From Gordonia namibiensis NBRC 108229 (GTDB lineage Bacteria > Actinomycetota > Actinomycetes > Mycobacteriales > Mycobacteriaceae): DNA of 64,000 nt. Every line of letters begins with the position of its first letter. The first letter of the stretch is position 1. Under the pieces are notes generated by a model. It was not told the origin of the DNA. It searched no databases and worked only from the letters and a program-made list of their open reading frames with translations. The position numbers and the translations under genes were made by a program. This document shows, piece by piece, positions 18,587 to 27,054 of the stretch. The stretch spans positions 91,832-155,831 of the forward strand of contig NZ_BAHE01000014.1 in the NCBI RefSeq assembly GCF_000298235.1, written 5' to 3'.

Positions 18587-19461
18587 GCGCCGAATCGACT
18601 GTCCTGTACGACGCACCCGGCCCGCGCGCACGAACCCGGAACCGCCTGACGGCGATCCTGTTCATCGCGATCCTCGCCGCGGTCGCGATCTACGTGATCT
18701 CCGTACTCGCCGCGAACGAGCAGTTCACCGGCGAGAAGTGGAGCCCGTTCGTCACCTGGTCCACCTGGACCGGTTACATCCTGCCCGGCCTGTGGCGCAC
18801 CCTCGCCGCGGCAGCCGCCTCGATCGTGCTGTCGCTCATCCTCGGCGCCGTCCTCGGCATCGGGCGGTTGTCGGATCACCTTTGGGTGCGTGCCGTGTCG
18901 GGCGTGTTCGTCGAGGTGTTCCGCGCGATCCCGGTGCTGATCCTGATGGTGTTCACCTGGTTCCTGTTCGCCATCTACGGCATCTTCCCGTCGTCGATGC
19001 TGGCGTTCGCCGCGGTGGTCACCGGCCTGACCCTCTACAACGGGTCGGTGATGGCCGAGATCCTGCGTTCGGGCATCAACTCGCTGCCGAAGGGCCAGAC
19101 CGAGGCGTCGATGGCGCTGGGTCTGCGGAAGAGCCAGATGATGCGGATCGTGCTGCTCCCGCAGGCGATCACCGCGATGATGCCGGCACTGATCTCGCAG
19201 ATGGTGGTGGCGTTGAAGGACAGCGCACTGGGCTACATCATCGGCTACTCGGAGGTCGTACGCAGCGGCCTGCTGTCGGCCTCGCGCTACGGCAACTACA
19301 TCCCGGCGCTGATCGTGGTGGCGATCATCATGATCCTCATCAACTTCGGGCTGTCGAACCTGGCGACCTACGTCGAACGACGACTGCGTCAGGGAAGCCG
19401 GGCGACCGAACCCGCGAACCCGGAAAAGGCCGAGCAGGCCGCGTCGGAGAACTTGCTCTGA
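18583..19461 (+). CDS. gluD: Glutamate ABC transporter permease
   Basis: 292 aa. A cytoplasmic N-terminal tail and several membrane segments surround the coupling motif [27 protein letters not shown] charged C-terminal tail is rich in Arg, Glu and Ala. It is translationally coupled to gluC and ends the operon; recX lies convergently 27 bp downstream. A weak CCCG-TGA-CGGG hairpin (19472–19482) is all that could serve as a terminator between them. Confidence 0.92.
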   Translation: MSAESTVLYDAPGPRARTRNRLTAILFIAILAAVAIYVISVLAANEQFTGEKWSPFVTWSTWTGYILPGLWRTLAAAAASIVLSLILGAVLGIGRLSDHLWVRAVSGVFVEVFRAIPVLILMVFTWFLFAIYGIFPSSMLAFAAVVTGLTLYNGSVMAEILRSGINSLPKGQTEASMALGLRKSQMMRIVLLPQAITAMMPALISQMVVALKDSALGYIIGYSEVVRSGLLSASRYGNYIPALIVVAIIMILINFGLSNLATYVERRLRQGSRATEPANPEKAEQAASENLL

Positions 19462-19488
19462 TCCGGTCGATCCCGTGACGGGGAGGCG

Positions 19489-20028
19489 TCAGGCGTCGTG
19501 CAAGGCGCCGAGCGCCTCCCCCACCACGTCGAAGGCCAACGACTGCGAATAGCCGCGGCGTACAAGGAACCCGACGAGCCGGCGCAGGGTCTTCTCCCGT
19601 TCGGTACGGTCTGCGAGCACCCGTTCGACGACCGACGGTGTCAGCTTCCGCTCGACGAGTCCGGCGGCGATCTGACGTTCGTCGTCGGGATCGATGTCGG
19701 CGAGCGTCTCGGCGATGATCGATTCGGCAATGCCCTTGGTGCGGAGTTCGTGGCGCAGCGCCACGCGTCCCTTACCGGAGTTCAGCGAACGGGAACGCAC
19801 CCATTCCGCGGCGAAGTCGGTGTCGTCGAGGAGCTGGTGCTTGTCGAGCCGCGCCATCACCTCGTCGATGGTGTCGGTGTCGAATCCCTTGCGAGTCAAC
19901 CGCTCCCGCATTTCGTGCCGTGAACGCGCACGGACCCCGAGCAGCCGCAGTGCAGAGTCCCATGCGCTGGGTCCCTGTTTCTGCGTCCGTTCGGGGTCCG
20001 TTCGTTCGGGGCTTGATGCCTCGTTCAT
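19489..20028 (-). CDS. recX: RecA regulator RecX
   Basis: 179 aa. RecX binds RecA filaments and limits recombinase and co-protease activity. The three-helix repeat pattern is visible in ALRLLGVRARSRHEMRERL, then in the segment after DTDFAAEWVRSRS, and in the C-terminal LRRLVGFLVRRGYS repeat. The N-terminal 20 residues are polar and disordered. It follows recA by 20 bp on the same strand and is probably transcribed by read-through, as in mycobacteria. Confidence 0.93.
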   Translation of the reverse strand: MNEASSPERTDPERTQKQGPSAWDSALRLLGVRARSRHEMRERLTRKGFDTDTIDEVMARLDKHQLLDDTDFAAEWVRSRSLNSGKGRVALRHELRTKGIAESIIAETLADIDPDDERQIAAGLVERKLTPSVVERVLADRTEREKTLRRLVGFLVRRGYSQSLAFDVVGEALGALHDA

Positions 20029-20048
20029 ATCGGATCAGGTGGGACCGA

Positions 20049-21092
<1,044 letters not shown>

Positions 21093-21161
21093 GGGAGTTC
21101 TCCTCGGTTGTGAGCCGGATTTCCGGCGGGTGGTCGGTGCGGTCCGGGCGTTCATGTCTGA

Positions 21162-21184
21162 AAGGTATCGCGTGGGTCCGACAA
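21162..21184 (-). promoter_or_regulatory. PafBC-type (RecA-NDp) promoter of recA
   Basis: Minus strand TTGTCGGAC (21184–21176), exactly 8 bases, then TACCTT (21167–21162). This fits TTGTCRGTG-N8-TANNNT with 7 of 9 upstream positions, exact spacing and a perfect TANNNT. It lies about 70 bp before the recA ATG and is the LexA-independent damage promoter known for recA in mycobacteria. Confidence 0.75.
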
Positions 21185-21282
21185 GTCGTGCCGGCGCTCC
21201 CGGCGCCGGTGATGTTGCTCGTCGATCCCGATATCTCAGACGCGGCGGCGGTCCGTTCGGTTCCGTCTGGTCACCAGAATGA

Positions 21283-21298
21283 ACGAACAGGTGTTCGA
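21283..21298. promoter_or_regulatory. SOS box upstream of recA
   Basis: ACGAACAGGTGTTCGA matches TCGAAC-N4-GTTCGA at all but the first base. It lies between the DUF3046 stop and recA, 190 bp before the recA ATG, so it would control the distal of two recA promoters. Confidence 0.88.
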
Positions 21299-21323
21299 TG
21301 GCAAGTGTGACACGCGGGCCGCG

Positions 21324-21518
21324 TCACCACCGCTGACGCGGCACGTCGAAGTCGCGGCAGATGGCGACCCAGACGTCGCGCGGGTCGACGCCGTCGTCGA
21401 TCGCCTGCGCACCGGTGCGTCCCGCGAACTCGGTGAGCACGTGGTCGACCAGGATCGAATCCGCCCGGGTCACACCGAATTCGGTGGTCATCAATTCGTT
21501 GAACTCGGTCAGGCGCAC
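21324..21518 (-). CDS. DUF3046 small protein (Rv2738c-like)
   Basis: 64 aa from a GTG at 21518 (MRLTEFNELMTTEFG). DUF3046 proteins are short acidic actinobacterial proteins that almost always sit upstream of recA; the function is unknown. The conserved DPRDVWVAICRDFDVP segment is present. Its start overlaps the end of the upstream glycosyltransferase gene by 10 bp, indicating coupling. Confidence 0.85.
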   Translation of the reverse strand: MRLTEFNELMTTEFGVTRADSILVDHVLTEFAGRTGAQAIDDGVDPRDVWVAICRDFDVPRQRW

Positions 21519-22702
21519 AGGCCCACCCTACGTTCGGCGACCGCCACGGGGTCCACGGTGTCGGCGCCACTCGCACCGATCCGCTCGGCGCACCGGGTGA
21601 GGCCGGGGTCGTCGAGGACCGCGCGGACGGCCTCGGCAACACCGGCGACCGTGAGCGGGCGTACCCACCGGCCGGCACCCGCACGCTGGAGGCGGTTGGC
21701 CAGTTCCCACTGGTCGCCGCCACCGGGTACCGCGACCACCGGCACCCCGGCGGTCATCGCCTTGGCGAGAATCCCGTGCCCGGAGCCGCAGATGAGCACT
21801 CGGGCATGGGCCAGCACCTCGTCCTGCCGTCCGAGTCCCGCGGTGATCGGGGCGGGTCCGTTCCCGCCGAAGCGGGCGAGGTCGTCGGCCGACGGCCGAT
21901 GCAGGCCCGAGACCACCACCCGGACACGACGGCCCAGTACCCGTTCGGACAACGCCTCGAGTACCACGCCGACCATGTCGGCGGCGCCGGTCTCGGCCGT
22001 CGAAGGGGCGAGCACGACCAGTGGTTCGGCGCCATTGGGGCGGGTGAAGACGTCGTCGGTGGGCTCCCACAGCAATGGGCCGATCAGATGGGTGTCGGCG
22101 GGCCAGTCGGGGCGTGCCATCTCGAGGCCGGGCAGTGTGGCCACGAACCGCGCGGACGGGCCGTCGTCGACAGCGGGGAGACCGATCGACACCCGTGCGG
22201 CAGCACGCTGCCGCTCACCCTTGCGGATGGAGGTCGCGGTCGCGGCGCGCATCAGCGCGTCCCGGAGGCGACCACGCAGACCGGTTCCCGGGGCGAGGCC
22301 CGAACCGATCGGCGGTAGTCCGCGGGACGGCAGGTACAGCGGGTGGGGCGACAGCTCGATCCACGGCAGGCCGTTCAGCTGCGCCGCCCATCCCCCGCAC
22401 ACGGTGATGACGTCGGACACGACGAGGTCGGCGCCGGAATCGGACAGCACGGGCGCCAGCAACTGCGCCATCCGCGCCGCACGGGCGCTGAGCTTGTCCC
22501 CGGCGTCGGCGTCGTCGTCGACATCTGTGGCCGCGAGGCCCGGGAGTTCGGCGATGTCGATGCCACGACGGCGGGCGGCATCCGACCAGTTCAGTCCGGT
22601 GTAGACCGTTGCCCGGTGCCCCGCCGAGACGAACCGCTCGGCGAGGGCGAACGCCGGGAAGGCATGTCCTGCATCAGAACCCGCGACCAGTGCGACATGC
22701 AC
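21509..22702 (-). CDS. Glycosyltransferase, MGT/UGT type (Rv2739c-like)
   Basis: 397 aa from the GTG at 22702 (MHVALVAGSDAGHAFPAF). It has a GT-B fold. The N-terminal half opens with the Rossmann strand and AGHAFPAFALAERFVSAGH. The C-terminal half has the nucleotide-sugar region with ICGSGHGILAKAMTAGVPVVAVPGGGDQWELANRL, like the signature of macrolide and erythromycin-type glycosyltransferases. The acceptor and sugar donor cannot be read from the sequence. It follows pspA by 10 bp on the same strand, so it may be part of an envelope-stress transcript. Confidence 0.8.
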   Translation of the reverse strand: MHVALVAGSDAGHAFPAFALAERFVSAGHRATVYTGLNWSDAARRRGIDIAELPGLAATDVDDDADAGDKLSARAARMAQLLAPVLSDSGADLVVSDVITVCGGWAAQLNGLPWIELSPHPLYLPSRGLPPIGSGLAPGTGLRGRLRDALMRAATATSIRKGERQRAAARVSIGLPAVDDGPSARFVATLPGLEMARPDWPADTHLIGPLLWEPTDDVFTRPNGAEPLVVLAPSTAETGAADMVGVVLEALSERVLGRRVRVVVSGLHRPSADDLARFGGNGPAPITAGLGRQDEVLAHARVLICGSGHGILAKAMTAGVPVVAVPGGGDQWELANRLQRAGAGRWVRPLTVAGVAEAVRAVLDDPGLTRCAERIGASGADTVDPVAVAERRVGLCA

Positions 22703-22712
22703 GCGCCGCGGA

Positions 22713-23534
22713 TCAGTTCTGCGCGGGCGGCTCGGTGTTCGGCGGGGTGGCCTGCGTCGCCGGCTGGCCCTTCTGCAGCGGCGGTGCGGTGGCACCGGCG
22801 GACGGCAGGGCGTCACCGCGCATGCTGGCGCGGATCTGCTCGAGGCGCGAGTGGCCGGCCATCTGGATACCGGCCTGCTCGACCTCCTGCATCCGGCCCT
22901 GGACCGAGTTCTTCGCCAGCTCGGCCGAACCGAGGGCATTGGCGTAGCGGCGTTCGATCTTGTCGCGCACCTGGTCGAGACTCGGGGTGTTGCCGGGGAC
23001 CGACAGTTCGCTCATCTGGTTGAGCGATGCGCTGACCTGCTCCTGCATCTTCGCCTGCTCGAGCTGGCTGAGCAGCTTGGAGCGCTCCGCAAGCTTCTGC
23101 TGGAGGACCATCGCGTTGCGCTCGACGGCCTTCTTCGCCTGATCCGCCGCCTGCAGCGACTGGTCGTGCAGCGACTTGAGGTCTTCGACGCTCTGTTCGG
23201 CGGTCACCAGCTGGGCCGCGAAGGCCTCGGCGGCGTTCGTGTACTCGGTGGCCTTCTGGGTGTCCCCGGCGGCTGCGGCCTGATCGGCGAGTGTCAGCGC
23301 CTGGCGGGTGTTGGCCTGCAGGCGTTCGATGTCCTCGAGCTGCCGGTTCAGCTTCATCTCGAGCTGTCGCTGGTTGCCGATGACCGAGGCGGCCTGCTGC
23401 GACAGCGCCTGATGCTGACGCTGAGCATCTTCGATCGCCTGCTGGATCTGGACCTTCGGGTCGGCGTGTTCGTCGATCTTCGCGTTACCGAGTGCCGTCA
23501 GGTAGCGCCACAACTTCACGAACGGGTTCGCCAT
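22713..23534 (-). CDS. pspA: Phage-shock protein A (PspA/IM30)
   Basis: 273 aa, almost entirely helical coiled coil with heptad-like Gln/Glu/Ala-rich stretches (about 25–220) and a Pro/Gln-rich disordered tail. The N-terminus [21 protein letters not shown] is the usual amphipathic membrane-contacting helix. PspA stabilises the stressed inner membrane. In mycobacteria clgR–pspA form one stress operon driven by ClgR/SigE, and the same order occurs here (clgR 110 bp upstream). Confidence 0.93.
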   Translation of the reverse strand: MANPFVKLWRYLTALGNAKIDEHADPKVQIQQAIEDAQRQHQALSQQAASVIGNQRQLEMKLNRQLEDIERLQANTRQALTLADQAAAAGDTQKATEYTNAAEAFAAQLVTAEQSVEDLKSLHDQSLQAADQAKKAVERNAMVLQQKLAERSKLLSQLEQAKMQEQVSASLNQMSELSVPGNTPSLDQVRDKIERRYANALGSAELAKNSVQGRMQEVEQAGIQMAGHSRLEQIRASMRGDALPSAGATAPPLQKGQPATQATPPNTEPPAQN

Positions 23535-23644
23535 GCTCTACGTCACTCCATTCAAGGGTTTGAGAACTGTGCAGACCAATCTAGTGGCTGCGCGTTCCCA
23601 TTTGGGCCACAGCACGCCGAATGGTCATTCGGACGATCTGGGGA

Positions 23645-23983
23645 TCAGGCAGCGGCCAGTGCGGTCGCGTCGTGGCGTCCGGCAGGTGCGGGGATGACCA
23701 CCTTGGTCGTGGTGATGCCGGCCTCGGCGACCTCGGGGGCCACGGTCTCGGCGGGACGCATCGCGTGTCCGACGTCGAGGAGGAGGTCGGCGATCTCGAC
23801 GTCGAGCGCGTCACAGATCGCTGCGAGCAGCTCGCTCGAGGCCTCCTTTTGACCGCGCTCCACCTCGGAGAGGTAACCGAGACTCACGCGTGCACCGGTG
23901 GACACCTCACGCAGGGTCCGACCTTGCTGCGTGCGGACCCGACGAAGGCTGTCGCCGAGCGCCTCACGTAAGAGCATCGCCAT
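23645..23983 (-). CDS. clgR: Transcriptional activator ClgR
   Basis: 112 aa. An N-terminal XRE helix-turn-helix (about 5–65: [27 protein letters not shown]) identifies ClgR. ClgR activates clp protease genes and, in mycobacteria, pspA and itself. The protein ends in TALAAA, resembling the SsrA/ClpXP C-terminal degron; ClgR proteins are known Clp substrates. A CGC-N5-GCG candidate box lies upstream at 24017–24027. Confidence 0.92.
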   Translation of the reverse strand: MAMLLREALGDSLRRVRTQQGRTLREVSTGARVSLGYLSEVERGQKEASSELLAAICDALDVEIADLLLDVGHAMRPAETVAPEVAEAGITTTKVVIPAPAGRHDATALAAA

Positions 23984-24016
23984 CGAGTCTCCTCTCCCTG
24001 TTCACTCCTCAGCCAA

Positions 24017-24027
24017 CGCCTCACGCG
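24017..24027. promoter_or_regulatory. Candidate ClgR box
   Basis: CGCCTCACGCG fits the CGC-N5-GCG core reported for ClgR sites. It lies 34 bp upstream of the clgR ATG, compatible with autoactivation. Short motifs like this occur by chance in GC-rich DNA. Confidence 0.4.
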
Positions 24028-24049
24028 GCCGGAACGTTCCCTGGCCGCG
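24024..24049. other. Nested inverted repeat between pgsA and clgR
   Basis: CGCGGCC (24024–24030) and GGCCGCG (24043–24049) flank the palindrome GGAACGTTCC (24031–24040). It could be the pgsA terminator (no U-tract on either side) or an operator for clgR. Confidence 0.6.
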
Positions 24050-24071
24050 GTTCCCCCGACAGTAGTCGAAC

Positions 24072-24782
24072 TCAGCGGCCCGCGCCGGTTCCTCCGACGG
24101 CCCGTCGCGTCTGCGGCGCCGGGGCCGGATCGGGGGCGTCGGTGGCGGACCCGCCGGAGCGCACCTTGACCGCCTGCCAGGTGTAGTCGAGTCCCGTGTA
24201 GATGGTCACGATCACCGCGAGACCCATCAGGATGCCGGCGGCGATCTGCCATCCCCCGCCGAGGGGCGCCAGGTACAGACCGATGGCGACCGCCTGCAGA
24301 AGAGTCTTCAGTTTCCCGCCGCGACTGGCGGGGATCACCTTGTGTCGCAGCACCCAGAAGCGCAGCGCCGTGACCCACAGTTCGCGGGCGATGATCACCG
24401 CGGTGACCCACCAGGGCAGGATGCCGAGGATCGAGAGTCCGACCAGCGCACCACCGATGAGGGCCTTGTCGGCGATCGGATCGGCCATCTTGCCGAAATC
24501 GGTGATCAGACCGCGCCGTCGGGCGATGCGCCCGTCGTACCGATCGGTCAGGGCGGCGACCGCGAAGACGACCGTGGCGACCGTGCGCCACACCGTGGAC
24601 TCACCGGACTCCATGAACAGGGCCGCCAGGAACACCGGGACCAAGACGATCCGGAAGACGGTGAGTGCGTTGGCGATGTTGACCACCGGGACCGGGTCGA
24701 CGGGATCGGTGATGTGGTCCGGCCCGCGGCCCACATTCGCGATACCTTTTTCGTCGACGGCCCGCCGAATGCGATCGGTCAT
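24072..24782 (-). CDS. pgsA: CDP-diacylglycerol–glycerol-3-phosphate phosphatidyltransferase
   Basis: 236 aa from the ATG at 24782; a GTG at 24788 is in frame but the GGGGGT ribosome site suits the ATG. Integral membrane CDP-alcohol phosphotransferase with the full catalytic motif, seen as DRYDGRIARRRG followed by DFGKMADPIADK, plus several hydrophobic segments. It makes phosphatidylglycerol phosphate. It matches the PgsA3 position next to clgR in mycobacteria. The first motif residue is D in LTDRYDGRIA, as required for D-x2-DG-x2-AR. Activity is inferred from the family. Confidence 0.88.
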   Translation of the reverse strand: MTDRIRRAVDEKGIANVGRGPDHITDPVDPVPVVNIANALTVFRIVLVPVFLAALFMESGESTVWRTVATVVFAVAALTDRYDGRIARRRGLITDFGKMADPIADKALIGGALVGLSILGILPWWVTAVIIARELWVTALRFWVLRHKVIPASRGGKLKTLLQAVAIGLYLAPLGGGWQIAAGILMGLAVIVTIYTGLDYTWQAVKVRSGGSATDAPDPAPAPQTRRAVGGTGAGR

Positions 24783-24938
24783 GAGCACACCCCCGGGCGC
24801 GGACGTGTTCCGCGATACACGGGAATTCTCATACGCACGCTCAACAGGGTATCGGCCCGCGCCGTGCTAAAGGTAAACCGGGCCGTTGCGCGCGGCACGC
24901 GTGCCATGTCGGCGGGGACGCGCGCGCGGACGGAGGAC

Positions 24939-24944
24939 TAAGGT
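24939..24944 (+). promoter_or_regulatory. −10 element, probable leaderless start of the acetyltransferase gene
   Basis: TAAGGT ends 8 bp before the ATG at 24953. A GGAGGA at 24932–24937 lies too far upstream to serve as the ribosome site. Confidence 0.45.
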
Positions 24945-24952
24945 GATTTCCC

Positions 24953-25528
24953 ATGTCCCCCGTCTCCCCGGAGCCCGCCGACCCCGAATCAACGGCGGAT
25001 CCCGTTGCGCCCGAACCGACTACTGGCGATGTCGTGGTGCGGCGCGCGCGCACCTCGGACGTGCCGCGCATCAAGGAACTGATCGACAAGTACGCGGGCA
25101 AGATCCTCCTGGAGAAGAACCTCGTCACCCTGTATGAGTCGGTGCAGGAATTCTGGGTCGGCGAACTCGACGGGGAGGTCGTGGGCTGCGGAGCGCTCCA
25201 CGTGCTGTGGGCCGATCTCGGCGAGGTCCGCACGGTCGCGGTCGACCCCACGTTCTCCGGGCGCGGTATCGGTCACAAGATCGTCGGCCGGCTGATGGAG
25301 ATCGCCCGCGAACTCGAGCTGTCCCGCGTCTTCGTGCTGACCTTCGAGACGAGCTTCTTCGCCAAGCACGGTTTCAGCGAGATCCAGGGCACCCCGGTCA
25401 CGCGGGAGGTGTTCGAGGAGATGTGCCGTTCCTACGACACCGGTGTCGCCGAGTTCTTGGACCTGAGTTACGTCAAACCCAACACCCTGGGTAACACCAG
25501 GATGCTGGCCACCATCTCCCAGGAGTGA
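24953..25528 (+). CDS. argA: Amino-acid N-acetyltransferase (ArgA-like, Rv2747 type)
   Basis: 191 aa with a GNAT fold. Residues 1–25 are Pro/Glu-rich and disordered. The acetyl-CoA pyrophosphate loop is seen as VAVDPTFSGRGIGHKIVGRL (the R/Q-x-x-G-x-G/A pattern). The actinobacterial homologue acetylates glutamate or glutamine in the first step of arginine synthesis, acting without the kinase-like domain of classical ArgA. Substrate is inferred from the family. It is 4 bp from the next gene. Confidence 0.8.
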   Translation: MSPVSPEPADPESTADPVAPEPTTGDVVVRRARTSDVPRIKELIDKYAGKILLEKNLVTLYESVQEFWVGELDGEVVGCGALHVLWADLGEVRTVAVDPTFSGRGIGHKIVGRLMEIARELELSRVFVLTFETSFFAKHGFSEIQGTPVTREVFEEMCRSYDTGVAEFLDLSYVKPNTLGNTRMLATISQE

Positions 25529-25532
25529 GCAG

Positions 25533-25811
25533 ATGCCCTATTTCGCCGTCCAGTACACCTACCGTCCGGCCAAGGCCGCACTCCGCGACCAGCACCGGCC
25601 GCTGCACCGGGAATGGCTCGGCGAGGAGAACAAGGCGGGCAATGTGCTCGTCGCCGGTCCGTACCCGGACGGGTCGGGCGCGCTGATCATCATCAGCGCG
25701 GCCGACCTCGAGGCCGCCGAGGCGTTTCTCGCCAACGACCCGTTCCAGGCGCACCAGGCCGTCGACGCCGTACGGATCGACGAGTGGAATCAGGTCTTCG
25801 GACCCTTCTGA
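25533..25811 (+). CDS. YciI-like protein
   Basis: 92 aa, ferredoxin-like YciI/YCII domain (FAVQYTYR … RPLHREWL … GNVLVAGPYPDGSGALIII). The conserved His in RPLHREWL may be the His of the proposed YciI active site. The function in actinobacteria is unknown. It is four bases after the acetyltransferase gene, with AGGAGTGA overlapping that gene's end as its ribosome site, so both are on one transcript. Confidence 0.82.
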   Translation: MPYFAVQYTYRPAKAALRDQHRPLHREWLGEENKAGNVLVAGPYPDGSGALIIISAADLEAAEAFLANDPFQAHQAVDAVRIDEWNQVFGPF

Positions 25812-25820
25812 CGGCTCGCG

Positions 25821-26816
25821 TCAGGTCTGCGATTGATCCTTGTCGATCGGTGACCTGCTCTTCACCAGGCTCGCGACGGTGGTGACCGCGAGGACACCGA
25901 TGATCACCGACAGCGACACCGGCGTCGAGATCTCCGGGACGCTCACGTGTTCGCCGCCGTTGACGAACGGCAGCGTGTTCTCGTGCAGGGCGTGCAGCAC
26001 CAGCTTGGTGCCGATGAACGCGAGGATGATCGACAGGCCGACCGAGAGGTAGACGAGCCGGTCGAGCAGGCCCCCGAGCAGGAAGTAGAGCTGACGCAGG
26101 CCCATCAGGGCGAATGCGTTGGCGGTGAACACCAGGTAGGGCTCCGAGGTCAGGCCGTAGATCGCGGGGATGGAGTCGAGGGCGAACAGCACGTCGGTGA
26201 AGCCGATGACGATGAGGACCATCAGCATCGGGGTCGCGAGCCGCTTGCCGTTGACGCGGGTGAACAGCTTGTCGCCGTCGTAGGTGTCATGAGTGCGCAG
26301 GAAGCGCTTCACGAAGCGTTCGAGCCTGCTCTCACGCTCCTCCTCGTGTTCGACGGGATCGTCGCTCTCGCGGATCAGCTTGACCGCGGTGAAGATCAGG
26401 AACGCGCCGAACACGTAGAACACCCAGCTGTAGGTGTTGATCGCGGCCGCGCCGACGGCGATGAAGACACCGCGCATGCCCAAGGCCATCACGATGCCGA
26501 GCAGCAACACCTTCTGCTGGTACTCCGGCGGGACGGCGAAGCGCGCCATGATGATGACGAACACGAACAGGTTGTCCACCGAGAGCGCCTTCTCGGTGAC
26601 GTAGCCGGCGAAATACTCCCCGCCGAAGGTGCCGCCCCACTTCCACCACACGAACACACCGAAGACGACGGCGATGGAGATGTAGACCGTCGACCAGACG
26701 GCCGATTCCCGCAGTGACGGCGCATGGGGCACGCGTACGTGGGAGAAGAAGTCGAACACGAACAATCCGAGGATCACCGCAACGGTGATCAGCCACACGG
26801 ATACAGAGACATCCAC
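25821..26816 (-). CDS. TerC-family membrane protein, probable Mn2+ exporter
   Basis: 331 aa from the GTG at 26816 (GGAGGAA six bases upstream; the open frame continues into the leader). Nine or so hydrophobic segments. TerC hallmarks are acidic residues in membrane helices: KALSVDNLFVFVIIM and FTDVLFALDSIPAIYGLT. TerC proteins export manganese in several bacteria, and many lie behind yybP-ykoY riboswitches, as seems the case here. The earlier tellurite-resistance name reflects plasmid context, so tellurite is not implied. Convergent with the YciI-like gene. Confidence 0.88.
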   Translation of the reverse strand: MDVSVSVWLITVAVILGLFVFDFFSHVRVPHAPSLRESAVWSTVYISIAVVFGVFVWWKWGGTFGGEYFAGYVTEKALSVDNLFVFVIIMARFAVPPEYQQKVLLLGIVMALGMRGVFIAVGAAAINTYSWVFYVFGAFLIFTAVKLIRESDDPVEHEEERESRLERFVKRFLRTHDTYDGDKLFTRVNGKRLATPMLMVLIVIGFTDVLFALDSIPAIYGLTSEPYLVFTANAFALMGLRQLYFLLGGLLDRLVYLSVGLSIILAFIGTKLVLHALHENTLPFVNGGEHVSVPEISTPVSLSVIIGVLAVTTVASLVKSRSPIDKDQSQT

Positions 26817-26849
26817 AGTTTTCCTCCAGCAGGCAGCTTCAGCTGACGA

Positions 26850-26977
26850 GCCAGAGGTCTCTCCCACCGGAACATCGGGGGCCGACGCTCCGGGTCACCG
26901 AGGCGGCGATGATCGGCATCACCGCGGATCGGCACCGTATTGACGGAGACGCCGCGTCGGGGATACTCCCCTCATGG
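26850..26977 (-). ncRNA. Candidate yybP-ykoY (Mn2+) riboswitch upstream of terC
   Basis: On the minus strand the leader contains the conserved AGGGGAGTATCCCC (26972–26959). CGTCAATACG (26945–26936), a GTGATG element (26922–26917) and a 3' GAGAGACCTCTGG (26863–26851) follow. This is the order found in yybP-ykoY aptamers. CCAtGAGG (26977–26970) can pair with CCTCTGG to close P1. CCUCUGGC (26857–26850) can instead pair over 8 bp, two of them G·U, with GCUGGAGG (26830–26823), which includes the terC ribosome site. Metal binding would thus free translation. Confidence 0.72.
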
Positions 26978-26981
26978 ATCT

Positions 26982-27017
26982 GGCGGCCAGCCTACCGGAT
27001 ACCGGCAGGCGGCCGCC
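26982..27017 (-). terminator. ftsK terminator hairpin
   Basis: GGCGGCC and GCCTACCGG pair with CCGGCAGGC and GGCCGCC around a 3-base loop (16-bp stem, one bulge, one mismatch or wobble). It starts 38 bp after the ftsK stop and just before the terC riboswitch. No clear U-tract. Confidence 0.65.
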
Positions 27018-27054
27018 GTGATCCCTGCTCAGACGGTTTTCAGCCCGCCTGTTT

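Noticed and set aside
25821..26816. Naming the TerC gene as tellurite resistance
   Set aside because: No other ter genes are present, and the Mn2+ riboswitch context points to metal export.
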